Source: Elysia chlorotica (lineage: Eukaryota > Mollusca > Gastropoda > Plakobranchidae). From it: a stretch of DNA of 64,000 nt. The position numbers were made by a program, and so were the translations under genes. The stretch covers positions 170,239 to 234,238 of the forward strand of contig RQTK01000095.1 of the NCBI GenBank assembly GCA_003991915.1, in the 5' to 3' direction. Shown one piece after another: positions 20,361 to 33,765 of the stretch. The notes below the pieces were generated by a model. It worked only from the letters and a program-made list of their open reading frames with translations. It was not told the origin of the DNA and did not search any database. Every line of letters begins with the position of its first letter. The first letter of the stretch is position 1.

Positions 20361-23243
20361 GCCAAACAGCAGGGCCAAGTACAACAGTTTTACTTGTACT
20401 ACAGTGCATCCCTGCATATTGACATCCAAGGGTCCAAAAATTATGTTGATAGAAAAGAAATCCACAAACCACAAAGATGACGAATCATACTTGTGCTATA
20501 TCTAGCAACGATTGAAGAAACTAATCTTATTCTCACATTGCAAAAACTGACATTGAAAATTCCTGGTTGGGTGCTAATTTCACCATACCTACGAAATCAA
20601 GAATTTGCAATATGTACAAACACATCTAGCAACTACCTTTGAATAAATCAATAACGCCTACAGAGGCAACTGTACTGTATCATTGTATGCTTTTATGCTT
20701 CTGCTAATCTAGTTCTGACTGATTGTCCTTGCCTCACCTTTTCAAGTTTATGACAGGCTATATCGGTGTTCAAAGCTTTGATACACCTATGGCTCAGCTT
20801 TGCAATTTTCTGTGATTATTTTTTCCACTAGAATAGTTAATACATGTACACTGATCTGTGATCACATTATGGCTTATTCTCCCTTCTACTCCCAATCCCA
20901 TCACCACTTGACAGAGAAAAAAAAAAGTGCCAAAGTGACTGATTATAACTTGCAACCATGTAGGATTTTACTTTTTTAAGCATACCAAAATGCAGACATT
21001 GGGAGAGATTGTTGATACAAATGTCATGTATAGAGAACTTTAATACTGACCACGTAGAGAACAAAAATCATAACTTTATCAAGCATGTCTATGTAAGAGA
21101 TGTTGATGTAAGTTGTGTGCACTTAATACTGTATAACCACCTAGTCAAAAGCTGTAAATAAATCCATTATTTCTTTAAAATTCAATATTCATTTTGTCCA
21201 ATTTCAAAGTTTTGTCTTATATTATAACATGAACAAAATTTGACTTTATTATACATAGTTTTCATATACACACCATACTTTTTACTGTATGTAAATTGTG
21301 AATGAGGCATTTACCATTGTTTTTTTGGGGGTAGGTTTTCTCGCCGACTAAGTTTATCAAAGGCAGTAACTAAGGGTTCTTTAGTTTCCTGTAGCTCTGT
21401 AAACAAGCAGCTGCCTAGAAAGATACAAGTTGGTTGTTGTATAGCTCTGAAATAAAGATCTTTTTCGTTTCCTTTTTGACCAGTCTTTGTTTTATGTCAT
21501 CTATTCCGTTTCTTCTTGGTCCTCCTCTATGCCCTCCCCCCCAAATAGCTTCTAATGGCGTCTCAATTTGCCAGCTTTTCATATTTTGATACCGTATCAG
21601 GCCTTACTTTCAGAAATGTGCAGCAGGTATACTTGATTACTTCATGTGTGTTCTTCTCCCTCTAACCTGATGCATCTCATTCAACAAAAATGTCCACAAT
21701 TCAAACTCTGCTACACACTGTTTGATTCCTATATACTAATATCAATAAAAGCTTTAAGTTATGAAATAATCATCCACAAACTGTTGCATGTTTTTCTCGT
21801 TAAGCCTTGTTTTAAAGTACTAATTAATGGTAATAAATCAACAAATTAGCCTGTTGATTTTCAATAATTTGTTGGTTATGTGGCTCAGTGCTTACAATTT
21901 AATACCTCCATCTACATGTAGTACTAGATCGGTGTTGAGCTAATCACAACCTCCACCCCTCTTCCTACAATACAACTTTCCCTTTGCCTCCTCTTTACCA
22001 ATCACACACACACACACAAACTACCTTGGTTTGGCAGCTTTGTCTCTTTGATCTCCTATCAGCATCACTCTTTGCTCGGCAGCCTTCCGTTGGTTGTACT
22101 TTTATTCCGCTCCCTTCCCTGCGCAGTCTTTCATTCTTTAACCCCATATGGATGGTGGTCTAATTAATCTAGTGTCTGGTAAGCAGTTTTATGAGCTTGC
22201 TGGCACCTCTGGTTCGAGTTGTTCTGTCGTGAACAGAAGAAGGAAAAAAACCCAATACAAGTGAGGGGTTCTCATGTAAGTCAAGTTCCTATTCAATATA
22301 TACATTGATCTTAAATGAAGTAGGTGAGCTTTGTTCAAACTTGCATCTTAGTTGTAATGTAAAAAGATCTGTGCTAATGCAATGTCTACTTTGAACACAC
22401 AGTATCATTCACATTTTCTAAAAAAAATTGTACATGTAATTGAAAGTGTATAAATATTTGTTCATTAGCCCAAACTACATGTAATTTTAAATTTCAGCCT
22501 AAATTATTAATAATGTGTTGCATGACTTGAGAAATCGAATATTCATTTTTTTTTTCAATTTTTTCATGGATTTCTCTGTGTTTTTTCTTTATTTGTTCAC
22601 CATACTAAACTAGTTTCATGTATTACAAAAAAATTAATGTCACTATAAAAGTGTAAGGCTTTTTTTTTTAATTGTGATAACTATTACATTCACAAACACC
22701 AATATAATACTCACATTTTTTTGTACGCAAAACATGTACAACGCTTTTGTGTAAATAATCAAGAAAGAATGATGTAATATTTTGAGAGAACTAAACCATG
22801 TATAGAGGTTCACCCCATTGTTGATGTGCTGTGTATTCTGAGTTGGAAGACAACAGTGTTTTTCCAATGTCCAAAACTTTAACTAGCTGGCTGAACAATG
22901 TGTACTTTATGTACAGTGTTTTGTCTAGATGTGCAATGCATTTTTAATATAATTATAACCATTCACATGTTTTTTCGTGTTGTTGTTTTTTTAAATTAAT
23001 TTTTAAGCATTGTTAGTACCTCAGACTTGAATTTAGCCAGGAAGCTTTTAAAGACTTTGTGTTCAGGGAGTTAAATATCTTTTGTATTCGGTTTGAAAAG
23101 CTGAAGTCAAAATGTTGAATCCAGCATCTGTACTACCAAAACTACAGTGTTCGAATACTTCTAACGGTGCAACTACAAGCTTGACCTTCTAATCCTTTAT
23201 AAAAGCAAGGTAGATTTTCCTCTTCAAGGATTTCATATTGAAA

Positions 23244-23280
23244 GGGGGGGGGGGTAGGGGGGGGGGGGGGGGGGGGGGGG
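23244..23280. repeat. Poly-G tract
   Basis: A G run broken only by one TA. It is a likely G-quadruplex former and a likely site of sequencing error. Confidence 0.9.
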
Positions 23281-25650
23281 AGTTAGATGGGTAATAAACT
23301 GATCTAGGCAATAGTATAGGAAAGTTAAAGGTGAATTATACTGACCATAACACATGTACTGTATAATAGTTCAACTGTAAACGTTATTGTAAAGCAATAT
23401 TGACAATCAAACATGCTTATTACACTGTATATGGTTTTCAGATAACAATTTTTGGTTTGCATTTAATCACTTTGATTGTAAATTTCAAGCGCTCTACAAT
23501 GATTGCAATAATCACACCAGTATACTTTCATATTTACATGAATTCTTAAGTTTTCTATTTTTCGTACATTTCATGTAAAACTTTAATACGTGACAAAGAT
23601 CAAAGGTGCCACATGGTCTAAATTTTAGAAATGCATAAAATAATTTGTAATGCTTTCTAGCATCAAGACTAGGACTTCATGTTTTTTATGGTTGGGAATT
23701 TAGTACAGCGTCTTATTGTTATTTTCTTGTAAATATGGTTTTTATGATGACCTGAAAGAGAGTCTGATGTGACTGACATGTCACATTATGTTAATTGCCA
23801 AAAGTTTGACAGTAATAATTAACATTAACTAATTTGCAACCCTAATAGTAATATATACTCTAGGTCCATGTAATTAAAGAAATAAGTGTCTATGTGATGC
23901 CACCCCAACAGACGGTTTAAAACACAATAAAAAGACAATTGCAAAAACAATATGAAAATTGCTTAATCTTTTAAATATCTACTAATGCACTATATTAATT
24001 TATTAAAGCTATATCTAAAAACAAATTTGGGTACATAAAAATTATTGCTCCTTTTTTAATTATAAGAAATTTAGTGTCTTATGTTACTTATACTAGCTCA
24101 ACACACGCATCGAATGTAACATCAGACAACCATGAATCAAATTTCTAGGAATATTTTAAGAAAAAAATTAAGCAAAGACAATCCTATCTAATATTTAAAA
24201 GAACTTTTAATTATTTATTTGCTAATGATATACATTGCATTGCATTTTATCAGATTTCCTATAAGATTTTGTCTGATGTGACTCTTGAACATGTGAACAA
24301 ACCATCTGTTCGCTTCTAAACGTCAGATTCAACACACACAAAAATACAAAGTATTTAACCATGACCAATAAAAGATCTTCGTAATCATTTAAACACATAA
24401 AGTTATATTTTAAATCCCAATTCAAGAGTCTGGCGTGATCTAGAAATTATTGTGACACCTCAATAAAGCCTACTTTTCTTGCACAAGTCCAATAGAAACT
24501 GAAAGTAAAGAATCCAATGTGCGGAACTGCTCTTCTAGTTGTTAAAATAGTGGATAGCCAATCTCACAAACCAAATATAGATCTACAGGAATTCACTGTG
24601 TGTCTGGCATCATTTGTGACACCTAAACCTTTTTTTTTTATTCTGGAAAGAATGTGGGCTATATATAACACTTCCTAATCTTTATGAGGCTCTCCAATAA
24701 CCTCGTTTTAACCTTCTTTAACATCTAGCTCTCAAGACGATCATGATGGGTGACACCTGCAGTCACATCAAATTGACCATTTTTGTTTCGCGAAAATAAT
24801 ATAAAAACTTGCCATTTTTAATTTCTTTTTGGTTCTTTACGAACATCTGAACTAACCGCGTAACAATTTTGTTTCATAAAGTTAATGCTTACAGTACACC
24901 CGTCTAGGCAACTGTTCAAAGAAGTGCTAAGCAGATATAAACTGAAGTGCCTCAGTTTTTACTTTAGGTCTAAATTAGTAAATAAATGTTTCCATACAAA
25001 AAAAATGTTAATCTCATGATCAAATACTATCTATACTTGTCTCCTCAGGATATAAGCTATTGATAAACTCATATCCTATTGAAAAAGCTCTAAACCCTCA
25101 AGCCAACTAGGAGTTTGTGTTGGTGCATGTAGAGACGTTCTTCACCATGAAATTAAACAAGAGTGTCTATTTAAAAATGACAGGCACTTTGTTATATTGT
25201 ACTTTGTAGTGAGAGTTGCGTGGCAATTCAATTCCAACCTGACAAACGTGAGCGATGAGCTGCGTGAACTTTGTCCTCTAGATGAGCCGCACACCCAGAT
25301 CTACCTTTTGGAATCAATAACCATTAGACATGCCAATTTATCTCTTCAGTGGGGGGCGCGGTAGCCCAAATGATCATTGTTCATTCCCGCAAGCCGATAT
25401 TGTCAGTTTAATAATGGATCATGTCGTGCTATGGTTGTGGAGAAGAAGGTGGGAACGAAAAAGAAATAAAAGTTAATGGGTTCATCCTTTTTATTGAAAC
25501 AGGCAAGATGCTGGAGAATATTATACCATGTTCGTTATTACGAGAAATGATGACGAAAAACCCTTTAACTATGCAAGAATGTCACATGCATCGTTCAAGT
25601 AGCTGTGTTCATTGATACATGACAAGATTTACCACCAATCATTGAACTAC

Positions 25651-25795
25651 CGGGAGACAATATCTGTATCTTTTGTTTGTATTTTCTGTACAAAAAATCA
25701 CTTTCTTTAACTAATGTGATCAACGTTATGGTTTGATCTTCTGATCTTCCTCCATCATCAGAAAAAGCTGTTGATTGGCTTTCTTCATCACTCAT
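25651..25795 (-). CDS. Possible first exon of a MADF-domain-like protein
   Basis: From an ATG at 25795 the minus strand encodes an acidic leader (MSDEESQSTAFSDDGGRSED), then LITLVKESDFLYRKYKQK. The latter resembles the start of MADF/BESS-type DNA-binding domains (LIxLVKxxxxLY). A GTAGTT donor candidate follows at 25650. No partner exon was found, and it may be a relic of a domesticated or dead transposon-linked gene. Confidence 0.3.
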
Positions 25796-26889
25796 TTCTA
25801 TTTAAACAAAATTGCTTAACAACGTAAACTATGATAAATCAAGCTGCAAACATCATACAAGCAAAATTAATCTGGAAACAGGTTGCACTAGAAATCTACA
25901 CCAGGAGTGGCTGAATATTCATCACTTAAGCCGCGTTCAAACACCTTTTTATTTTAGTTTTAAGGCTTGTCCAACTGACCTTCATATCATACCTTTCACG
26001 GGACGGTATGAGGAGAAATCGCTGCCTGTGTTAACAACTATATTTTTATTGTGTTAATTTCTGATAAGACGCCTCGGTACAGCACAGATTGTCTTGTCTA
26101 ATTAGCCACTAATATGACCGGCTAAGACGAGTCATGATATCTATGTGTGGCAGCATGTAGACTTTCATTCAGACGTTAGTCTTGGGGCCTGTCCACAATA
26201 TAGTCTATACAGTGCTGACTTCAGACGATAGGCAACACTTTATCTCTTCAGCACACACACAACATTTTTGCTGCACTTGATTGCTTCAGTTGCATTGCCA
26301 CGACATCTTGCGAACCCTTGTAAGTCTGGCTTTGGTTAAAGTTAAACCTCTATCGTTCAACCACTATTACAATGAAATGCCTTTGTTTCTTTGAGACAGC
26401 AGCCATTTGGCCATACTTTACCCACAATCCTTCTGTATGTATTCTTAAAAAAAAAAAAACACACAAAAAGACGACAACACAATTGCAGCTTTAGATTTGT
26501 ATATTTCAAGGATTATTTATAAAATGATTTTTTTTAAACTAGTTTTTTAATATTTGTTATAATTTTTATACATTTTTTGTGAGCTGATTTTATTGCTCTT
26601 TTTTTGCCCTCTTTGGGGATTGAGATTTTGCAAAAAGTTATTCCACTTTGTTCCAACATCATAGTGTCATTTTGTAGAAGACATAACCAAAAAATTTCTG
26701 TTTGCGTTTTTTAATAATGATGCTCTGTTTTGAAGACTGGATTAAGTTGCACCGAATAGCTTTGCTCATTCTTCTGGCTTGATCAGCTTACTTGAACCTA
26801 CATTAGAGTCTATGTCATCTCACTATCGTCTGTTACTCTCCGTGAATTTGTATTACTGATCTGATTCAGTGGTTTTGGCAATTAGTAAT

Positions 26890-27030
26890 ACGAATTCACC
26901 GAGATCATCTGAGAGTGAGTTACGGGTAGTATTTTTTACTTCAAGAAGACAGATCTACTGGTTTTCAAGAAAATTTTTATGTGGAAAGCAGTTTGTTGGG
27001 ATTTAATTTTGTGAAAATCCCGCTAAAAAT
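26890..27030 (+). repeat. Direct repeat of about 135 bp, copy 1
   Basis: The segment from GATCATCTGAGAGTGAGTT to CCCGCTAAAAAT matches 27950-28095 closely, including TTACTTCAAGAAGACAGATC and TTTATGTGGAAAGCAG. Confidence 0.8.
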
Positions 27031-27949
27031 ACTTAAGACATCATAGGTACAATACAGCCGACATTCACACATTAGGTATCAAGATTGACAATCTCTGCAC
27101 GAGTTTTAAAAGTTTTTAAATCTTCAACAACAACAACAAAATTATAAGTCACTTATAAGGTTTTATTAATATATCTATGTATTATAAACATTATCTTATT
27201 TAGATGAATAATAAAATGTATCAAATATATACGATGATATGAGGAATGTTTCACGCCAGTTTCAGGAGACATGATGTTCAGGAGATTCATACAAGATTTT
27301 TCAGCAGCAGCAGCAGCGAGCATTCTAGCCGGGGACAGAGTGTCTGGAAAGGAGGGAAAAAATCATGGCTTGTACATGTATGCTGGGCAACAACAGTAGA
27401 ACTAAACAATATCAGCAGTGTTGATTCACACCATCAAACATGACCTTAGCTTGTACACTTGCAGGCTTTGAAATAGGCTTAAATTGCAGACAATAATGCT
27501 CAGTCAAACAATCGATTCTAAAAACTTAAGCCCTTGGCTGTAATCACATGTATACTTTACACAATTTTTGAGGGAGTAAGGGAGACTTAAATTAAAGATG
27601 TCAATGTTAAAAGGTAACATCAGACACTGTAAATGGCACCAAACTAGAGAATGTTAGGCATTTTCAATACTTCGGGTCTTACAAGACACAAGATGGAAAA
27701 TGCAGCAAAGATATAAAAGCCAGAATAGGTCAAGCAAAGCAAAATATGGTGCAGTTAAGTAACATTTGGAAAGACCGATCCTTACTACTTCAACTGAAAC
27801 TGAAGATATTGAAATGCCTAATCTCGCCAGTCCTGATGTATGTGCGGCATGGACACTTAGAAATGCATATAGAGAAGATAGAGAGATGGGTACAATAATC
27901 GGAGTTACAGACGTATAAACGATAAACAAAATAACGCATTGGAGTGATA

Positions 27950-28095
27950 CAAATCCACCAAGATCATCTAAGAGTGAGTTGGGTAGTATTTTTTACTTCA
28001 AGAAGACAGATCTACTGGTTTTCAAGAACAATTTTATGTGGAAAGCAGTTGTTGGGATTTCCTTCTGTGAAAATTTCGCTAAAAATTTCTCCGTG
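27950..28095 (+). repeat. Direct repeat of about 135 bp, copy 2
   Basis: Matches 26890-27030. It is followed at once by a minus-strand LINE reverse-transcriptase fragment, so the repeat may be part of that element or of its target. Confidence 0.8.
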
Positions 28096-28097
28096 GA

Positions 28098-28250
28098 GTA
28101 AGATTGTGATCAGGTATGACCTAAGCCAATCCAACACTGAACCTGACATACCAAACGCCCTAGACAAGCGCTAAATAAGAATACTATGATCAATGGTGTC
28201 CAACGCAGCACTTAAATCCAGTAATGCAAGAATACCAAACCTCTCAAAAT
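28098..28250 (-). mobile_element. LINE reverse transcriptase fragment (CR1/Jockey-like)
   Basis: The minus strand reads ILALLDLSAALDTIDHSILI, the reverse-transcriptase motif A region, then RLSRAFGMSGSVLDWLRSYL after a stop. This wording is typical of CR1/Jockey-group LINEs. It is short and dead. Confidence 0.65.
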
Positions 28251-28914
28251 GAACAACTTACAAAACATCTCAGGGCTGACAAGGGAGATAATTTTCATCT
28301 GTGCTTTTTCTTCTCCTTCTTTCCTCGCCTGGACGCTGTCTCTTGGGGTCTGTTGCGAGAAGCTTGGTGGCTTGAAGACGTCTGCAGCTTTATGGCTGCC
28401 TCCTCCTCCTCCTCCTGACATAAGGAGAACAAAAATACATTGAACAAAGCATCTCTATTGGAAACCATGTAAATGCCATAAAGCGCTGCAGTTCTGATAA
28501 AGTGCAGAATTGTCAGATTTCTAAATATATTTTTGGGTCCCAGCCATGGTCCCAGCCCATCGAGACTTTTAAAATAATCAATAAATCATTAGTGAAAATC
28601 TTAATTTCATTTCTCTACATCAAAAACAATATAAAATAACAGAATAATAATTATGTAAAAAAAAAAAAAGCTAAATGTGATTTGTGCTGAGTGCAGTCCA
28701 CCTCCCAGGAGCTGTGTTGAACAGCCACCATGATATACCCATGAATAGTTTATATTTTACTACTGTCATATATTCATCCTAAAGGTAGCTGTAAGAGAAG
28801 TTTTGTAGTTCAATGTCTGGTATCTAATATTGCATTGTGTGCCAGTTTCCCAACAAAAAAATTCTGCCAACCATGAATCAATGCAAGATGACAGACTTGT
28901 AAAATGTCCTGAAA

Positions 28915-29225
28915 AGATCAATCCACAATATTCTGACATAGAACTGGACGCATACAACTGAACCGACATCTAACAAAATACAGAATCAACTTTCCCCAAT
29001 GTGCCCGCTGTGCGACATGTATGAATCGCTGAACACCACTTTTTCTTATGCCCTCAACTGAATGACTTAAGAACCTCCCTCCTACCTCTGAGACCGAACC
29101 TAGATAACACCATCTACGCAACTACCCAACAGCTGATGGAAACATGCATCTTTTACTACATGGCATTGGACGGAAGGGCGAAAGCCCATAAGTCGCTGGC
29201 TCAATAACAACAACAACAACAACAC
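28915..29225 (+). mobile_element. 5'-truncated I/Nimbus-like LINE, 3' end
   Basis: The plus strand shows decayed homology to the C-terminus of the minus-strand LINE at 35690-39025: RTGRIQLNRHL, CARCATC, then DLRTSLLPLRPNLDNTIYAT and FYYMALDGRAKAHKSLAQ. It ends in an (AAC)n tail, as that element does. At least one frameshift is present. Confidence 0.65.
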
Positions 29226-30300
29226 TTACTATAAAACCAAAATCTGACACACCTAAAGAGATTATGGTAGACTAAATTTAGTCTAGACCAAGAGGCCTCT
29301 AGAGGTTCAGATCTAGTTCTAAGATGAGATCCATAGATTATTAAGATCTCAACTTTAACAGTAAAAACTAAAGTTAGAATCTGGATCTAGGGTCGTAAGT
29401 ATAATGTTGTGGTAAGCTTACTGCGCGTCTTAAAATATAAGATTTATAATTATATTTTAAAAGCGAGTTATTATAAGCTACTGAAATAGTCCTAGAGATT
29501 CTAGATTTGGCAACCTTACAATTCATGTGTATCCCAATGGGCATCTTTCGGTGATTCATCTAATGTTTTGTATGTTGTAAATCAATCTGTATATATTTCT
29601 AGGGCTGCAAGTAAAATGTAATGGTAGCTTATGGCTCCTCATAACAATTATTATTTAGAATAAGATTGCCTCCATGACAGGTCCTTTAAAGCTACTGGGC
29701 TGATGTAGGCCTACTTATGGTACCTGGATCTAGTCCTAAAATTCTCAAATTAATTCTAGCCTAACTAATCTCATTTAGATCTAGGGGGCATTCGATAAAT
29801 CACGATGATTGGTGTGTTGTTTGCACATAGCTCTGTCTGTAGCCCAGTATGGAGTGCCCCAGATTCAGATCAATTGGGAGTTTTAAATTAAAAAGTTACC
29901 TTTTCGTTTGGGCTTTGTGAGATAGTGATTGCGGCAAATATACACAATAGTTGAAAAACAGCACCAGCATAAAGGGCATAGTTTAAAACATTTTCATAGA
30001 AAGTGGGTTCCTCAAGTACGATCGCCATGTTGACTTTTAAATAAAATCTACTATCGAGTTTCCAGTGCCAGGGATCCTCGCATCCTCCATTAAAATTAGT
30101 GTTTACCGCTGTGCGTGTGGGTGTGGCTGCTGTGCTACCGGTGTTATACTTTCTTCAGCCAAAAAGACTGCCAATCCAGACTTTTATCCAGAGAGGCCTA
30201 CTTTGCTTCAGCGATTATGCTCAAAATTATCTCATTGCTCCTATAAATCAATGAAGAGAGGTTGCACACGTATATCTGTAGGCCCCTATGTTGTTGTTGT
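29226..30300. other. Non-coding, rich in AGATCT/TCTAGA words
   Basis: No exon was recognised. About 29280-29410 and 29730-29790 contain many CTAGA/GATCT words, as at 7030-7130, 34920-35010 and 58380-58580. Confidence 0.4.
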
Positions 30301-30311
30301 TATTTTGGTAT

Positions 30312-30673
<362 letters not shown>

Positions 30674-31984
30674 ACCTATAGTTGTGTTTGATTTATTGTG
30701 TCTCTCAGTTACTAAGTTGTGCGTATTCCCCCTTTATTATTATACTACTTCTATTACTTGCGCACATGCATCTACCACTAGGTCCTTAGCAACTGAGTAG
30801 GTGTACTTAGTGAAACGCGGCGCAGACGCAGAATCACATCACCACCTGGTTCTTGCAGTACTTACGACCAAGCTCAAGACTTTCTACGACAGGACAGAGG
30901 CTGCGGAAGGCCAAAGATTGCAAAGAAATATGAAGAGACTACGAGATCACTAGGACTCTCTTGGGGAAGAACAGAAACCCCAGCCGCCCCGTCAAAGACA
31001 AGAACGGAAACACCATAGCTGGCGAGGCAGAGCAGAGGGCAAGATGGGCGGAACACTTCAAGGAAACACTCAACAGACCTGTCCCACTGGCCCCACCATA
31101 AATCCCACCCCCAACTGAGCTCTTAGACATTGACACCAACCCTTCCAGTCGGGCAGAGATCGCCAAGACCATTAGGTCTCTCAAGTCAGACAAGGCAGCG
31201 GGCCCAGACGTCATACCGCCTGAGGCTCTTAAGGCCGACATACATACATCAACTGAGATGCTGCACCCACTCACAAGCAAGATCTGGAAACGAGAGCACG
31301 TTCCAGAAGACTGGAAAAAGAGGACACCTTGTAAAGCTGCCCAAGAAAGGGGACCTGTCAACCTACAGTTACTGGCGAGGAATCATGCTGCTATCAATAC
31401 CGGGCATATTTTTAAACTAGAATCATGTTGGAGAGGCTAAAGACCACCCTGGGCAAGAGATTTCGTGATGAACAGGCAGCTTTCCGACAAGATTGCTCAT
31501 GCACGAACCACATAGCTACCATGTGCATCATCATCGAGCAGTCATTAGAGTGGCAGACCCCCTTTATATGCAGTGTTTGCTGACTTTCAAAAGGCATTCG
31601 ACAGCGTCGACCGAAATGTCATCTGGAGATTAATGTACCACTACGGCTTTTCATCAAAGTTTGTGACTATCATCCAACATCTCTACGAAGACGCCACTTG
31701 TCAAGTTATCCACGGCGGAAAACTGACGGAACCGTTTAACATACAGACTGGCGTCCGCCAGAGTTGCTTTCTCTCCCTAACGATATTCCTTATGGTGGTT
31801 GACTGGGTTATGAGACAGTCTATAACAGGTCGAAGGACAGGTATCCAGTGGACCCTCATGAAGCAGCTGGAGGATCTTGACTTTGCAGACGACATCAGCC
31901 TTCTCTTCCAAAAGCAACATGACGTACAAGAGAGGCTCTATAGTGTGGCAGAAGAAGCCGGGAAGTCTGCAAGTCTTTCAAAAT

Positions 31985-33135
31985 GGTTTCCAAATGTTCT
32001 CTGGTATGTTAATTAACTAAACTGTTATTGCTTGTAAGGGTTGACATCGCAGGTGAAGCTCCAGCGTCAGGGACAGTAAGTTCCAGGACTGGTTGCGTTA
32101 GAATGCACAGGTCAAAGTTGCCCAGTGCGGTGGAGATTTAAGCGGGGATTAATTAGGAAATCCCCTTGTTGAATTTAGAGAAATAAGGCACGTGTCAATA
32201 GAAGAATTAGGCACGTGTTTAAATGTTCAATGCTTAGTTACACTTAGTTTATTTATTCTCATGAGTAATTTCTGAAACTGTTGCCAGTTGGCTTTACTCT
32301 ATAAATGTTCCTTCTGAAGACTGTCTCTAGGCCAAGCTTTAGGTCAGCTTAGTTAATGTTCTCATGTTGGATTTTAAGCCTATGGTGGACCTTAGATCGA
32401 ATCCTAGGTTTGGGTCACAGTCACCTTAAGTGTAACTGGATTGCCTTTCACCCTGTAACCACCCGACCCAAAACTAAACAGAACAGAGATTCAAAATATT
32501 AAAGTTTAAAGATCAATAAAATTACAAGAAAATTACAACACGTTAGCATAGCCTAGCTCTTTCATTACACTTGTCACACAGATAAACGTATTATATTTAT
32601 TGATATATAGACATTACATTTAAGTGAAATAAAATCTTCACGACTACGCGAATAAACGTTATGCCTTGCGGCTTCAATCTTTAACACAGCGGCCAGTAAA
32701 AGTATGAAAACAGGTGAGATACCTCGGTATTAGGGAACAAAACGTTAAGGATATCCAGAAACTTTACGATAATATCCCGATACGCAAGTGTGCACCCGTA
32801 GTGATTGAGTTCGTGGATAAGATTTCCATAAAAGATGAAAATAATTATTTCTAACCAAAGCGCCTGACAGCCCCGTAGATTTCGAGCTGGGACGAAGCCA
32901 TTATCTGACCGTTAGTTGGCGACGCATATGCTACTGTGTCCCCAACATCCAAGTTTCATCTCCCCAAACTATCGGGTACCACCTGCATGGCGTCTCCACT
33001 TTACCGCTAATATTCCGCCCATGTCGGATTTACTGCAATTTAGTAGGCAATTATCGACCATGCCTGTCTATCTAACCGCTGGTATAAGATGGCATTTTGT
33101 TACAAGACCAATGCGTTGCGACTACATGACGAAAA
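31985..33135. mobile_element. Unclassified insertion within the RTE-like LINE
   Basis: About 1.15 kb of sequence with no LINE homology separates the reverse-transcriptase core from the DKFVYLGS segment. No protein domain, clear terminal repeat or target-site duplication could be read by eye. The element class is unknown. Confidence 0.5.
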
Positions 33136-33730
33136 CATAAAGAGTTGACAAGTTTGTCTATCTTGGAAGTGTTGTTAGCAAAGACGGTGGTACAGACGAA
33201 GACAGATGCAAAATCAACAAGGCCAGATACGCCTACAACAACCTCAAACCAATCTGGTGGTCTACGGCAATATCCGCCCGAATCTTCAACACTAACATAA
33301 AGTCGGCCCTTCTCTATGGCTCTGAAAAAATGACGCACAACCAAGACTAGCAACATAAAACTACAATCGTTCACCAACAAATGCCTCAGAAACATCCTCA
33401 AAGTTAGGTGGCCTGAAGTTGTCTCAAACAATGAACTGTGGGCCAGAACGAAGCAAACCCCGTAGAGACAGAGACCAAAAAGCGTAAATGGGATTGGAGA
33501 GGCCATACACTCCGAAAGCCTGTATCGAACATCACAAGGCAAGCCCTGGAGTGGAATCCTTAAAAAAAAAAAAAAAAAAAAGAAAAAAAAGTGTCGTCCT
33601 CCAAAAGCAGACTTGGCGGAGAAGCACCGACGCAGAAATAAAAGCTGCCGGTATCGAGCTGAAGAGGAAGTGGGTAAGCCAAAACCCAGTCAGGTGGAGG
33701 GTAGTTGCAGCTCTAAGAGCACAAAACTAC

Positions 33731-33765
33731 AGACACGTAAGTTTTCGGCCTTAAGTCTTCATCAA
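33731..33765 (-). repeat. TGATGRAG...RAAA motif, copy 3
   Basis: The minus strand reads TTGATGAAGACTTAAGGCCG then AAAACTTACGTGTCT. It has the same order of boxes as at 30606-30673, inverted, at the far end of the RTE-like LINE. Confidence 0.4.

Larger units (their letters stand above)
19211..25590. other. Long non-coding region
   Basis: No host exon was recognised in about 6.4 kb. It includes the dispersed repeat 19917-20360, possible polyadenylation signals (AATAAA near 21162 and 21451), a CA repeat near 22003-22018, a long G tract (23244-23280) and otherwise AT-rich unassigned sequence. The part nearest 19.2 kb may be 3' untranslated sequence of the CUB-like gene. Confidence 0.4.
25800..28100. 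other. Non-coding region with a duplicated 135 bp segment
   Basis: A repeat unit at 26890-27030 recurs at 27950-28095. A SINE-type 3' domain (GGGGCCTGTCCACAATATAG) lies near 26185-26205. No exon was recognised. Confidence 0.45.
30800..33765 (+). mobile_element. RTE-like LINE, split by a 1.15 kb insertion
   Basis: The plus strand carries the endonuclease end (RGADAES-type), the linker RPVKDKNGNTIAGEAEQRAR, and reverse-transcriptase segments TIRSLKSDKAAGPDVIPPEA, DFQKAFDSVDRNVIWRLMYH, QTGVRQSCFLS and the catalytic FADD box (31882-31893). After an unrelated insertion at about 31985-33135 the element resumes with DKFVYLGSVVSKDGGTDEDR and ends with [11 protein letters not shown] and TWRRSTDAEIKAAGIELKRK near 33750. 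Several frameshifts and stops and an internal A-run (33562-33592) show that it is inactive. The clade assignment is provisional. Confidence 0.75.

Noticed and set aside
25421-25615. Plus open frame starting MSCYGCGEEGG as a zinc-finger (THAP-like) exon
   Set aside because: The cysteine spacing does not match a THAP domain and no further zinc ligands or splice partners were found.
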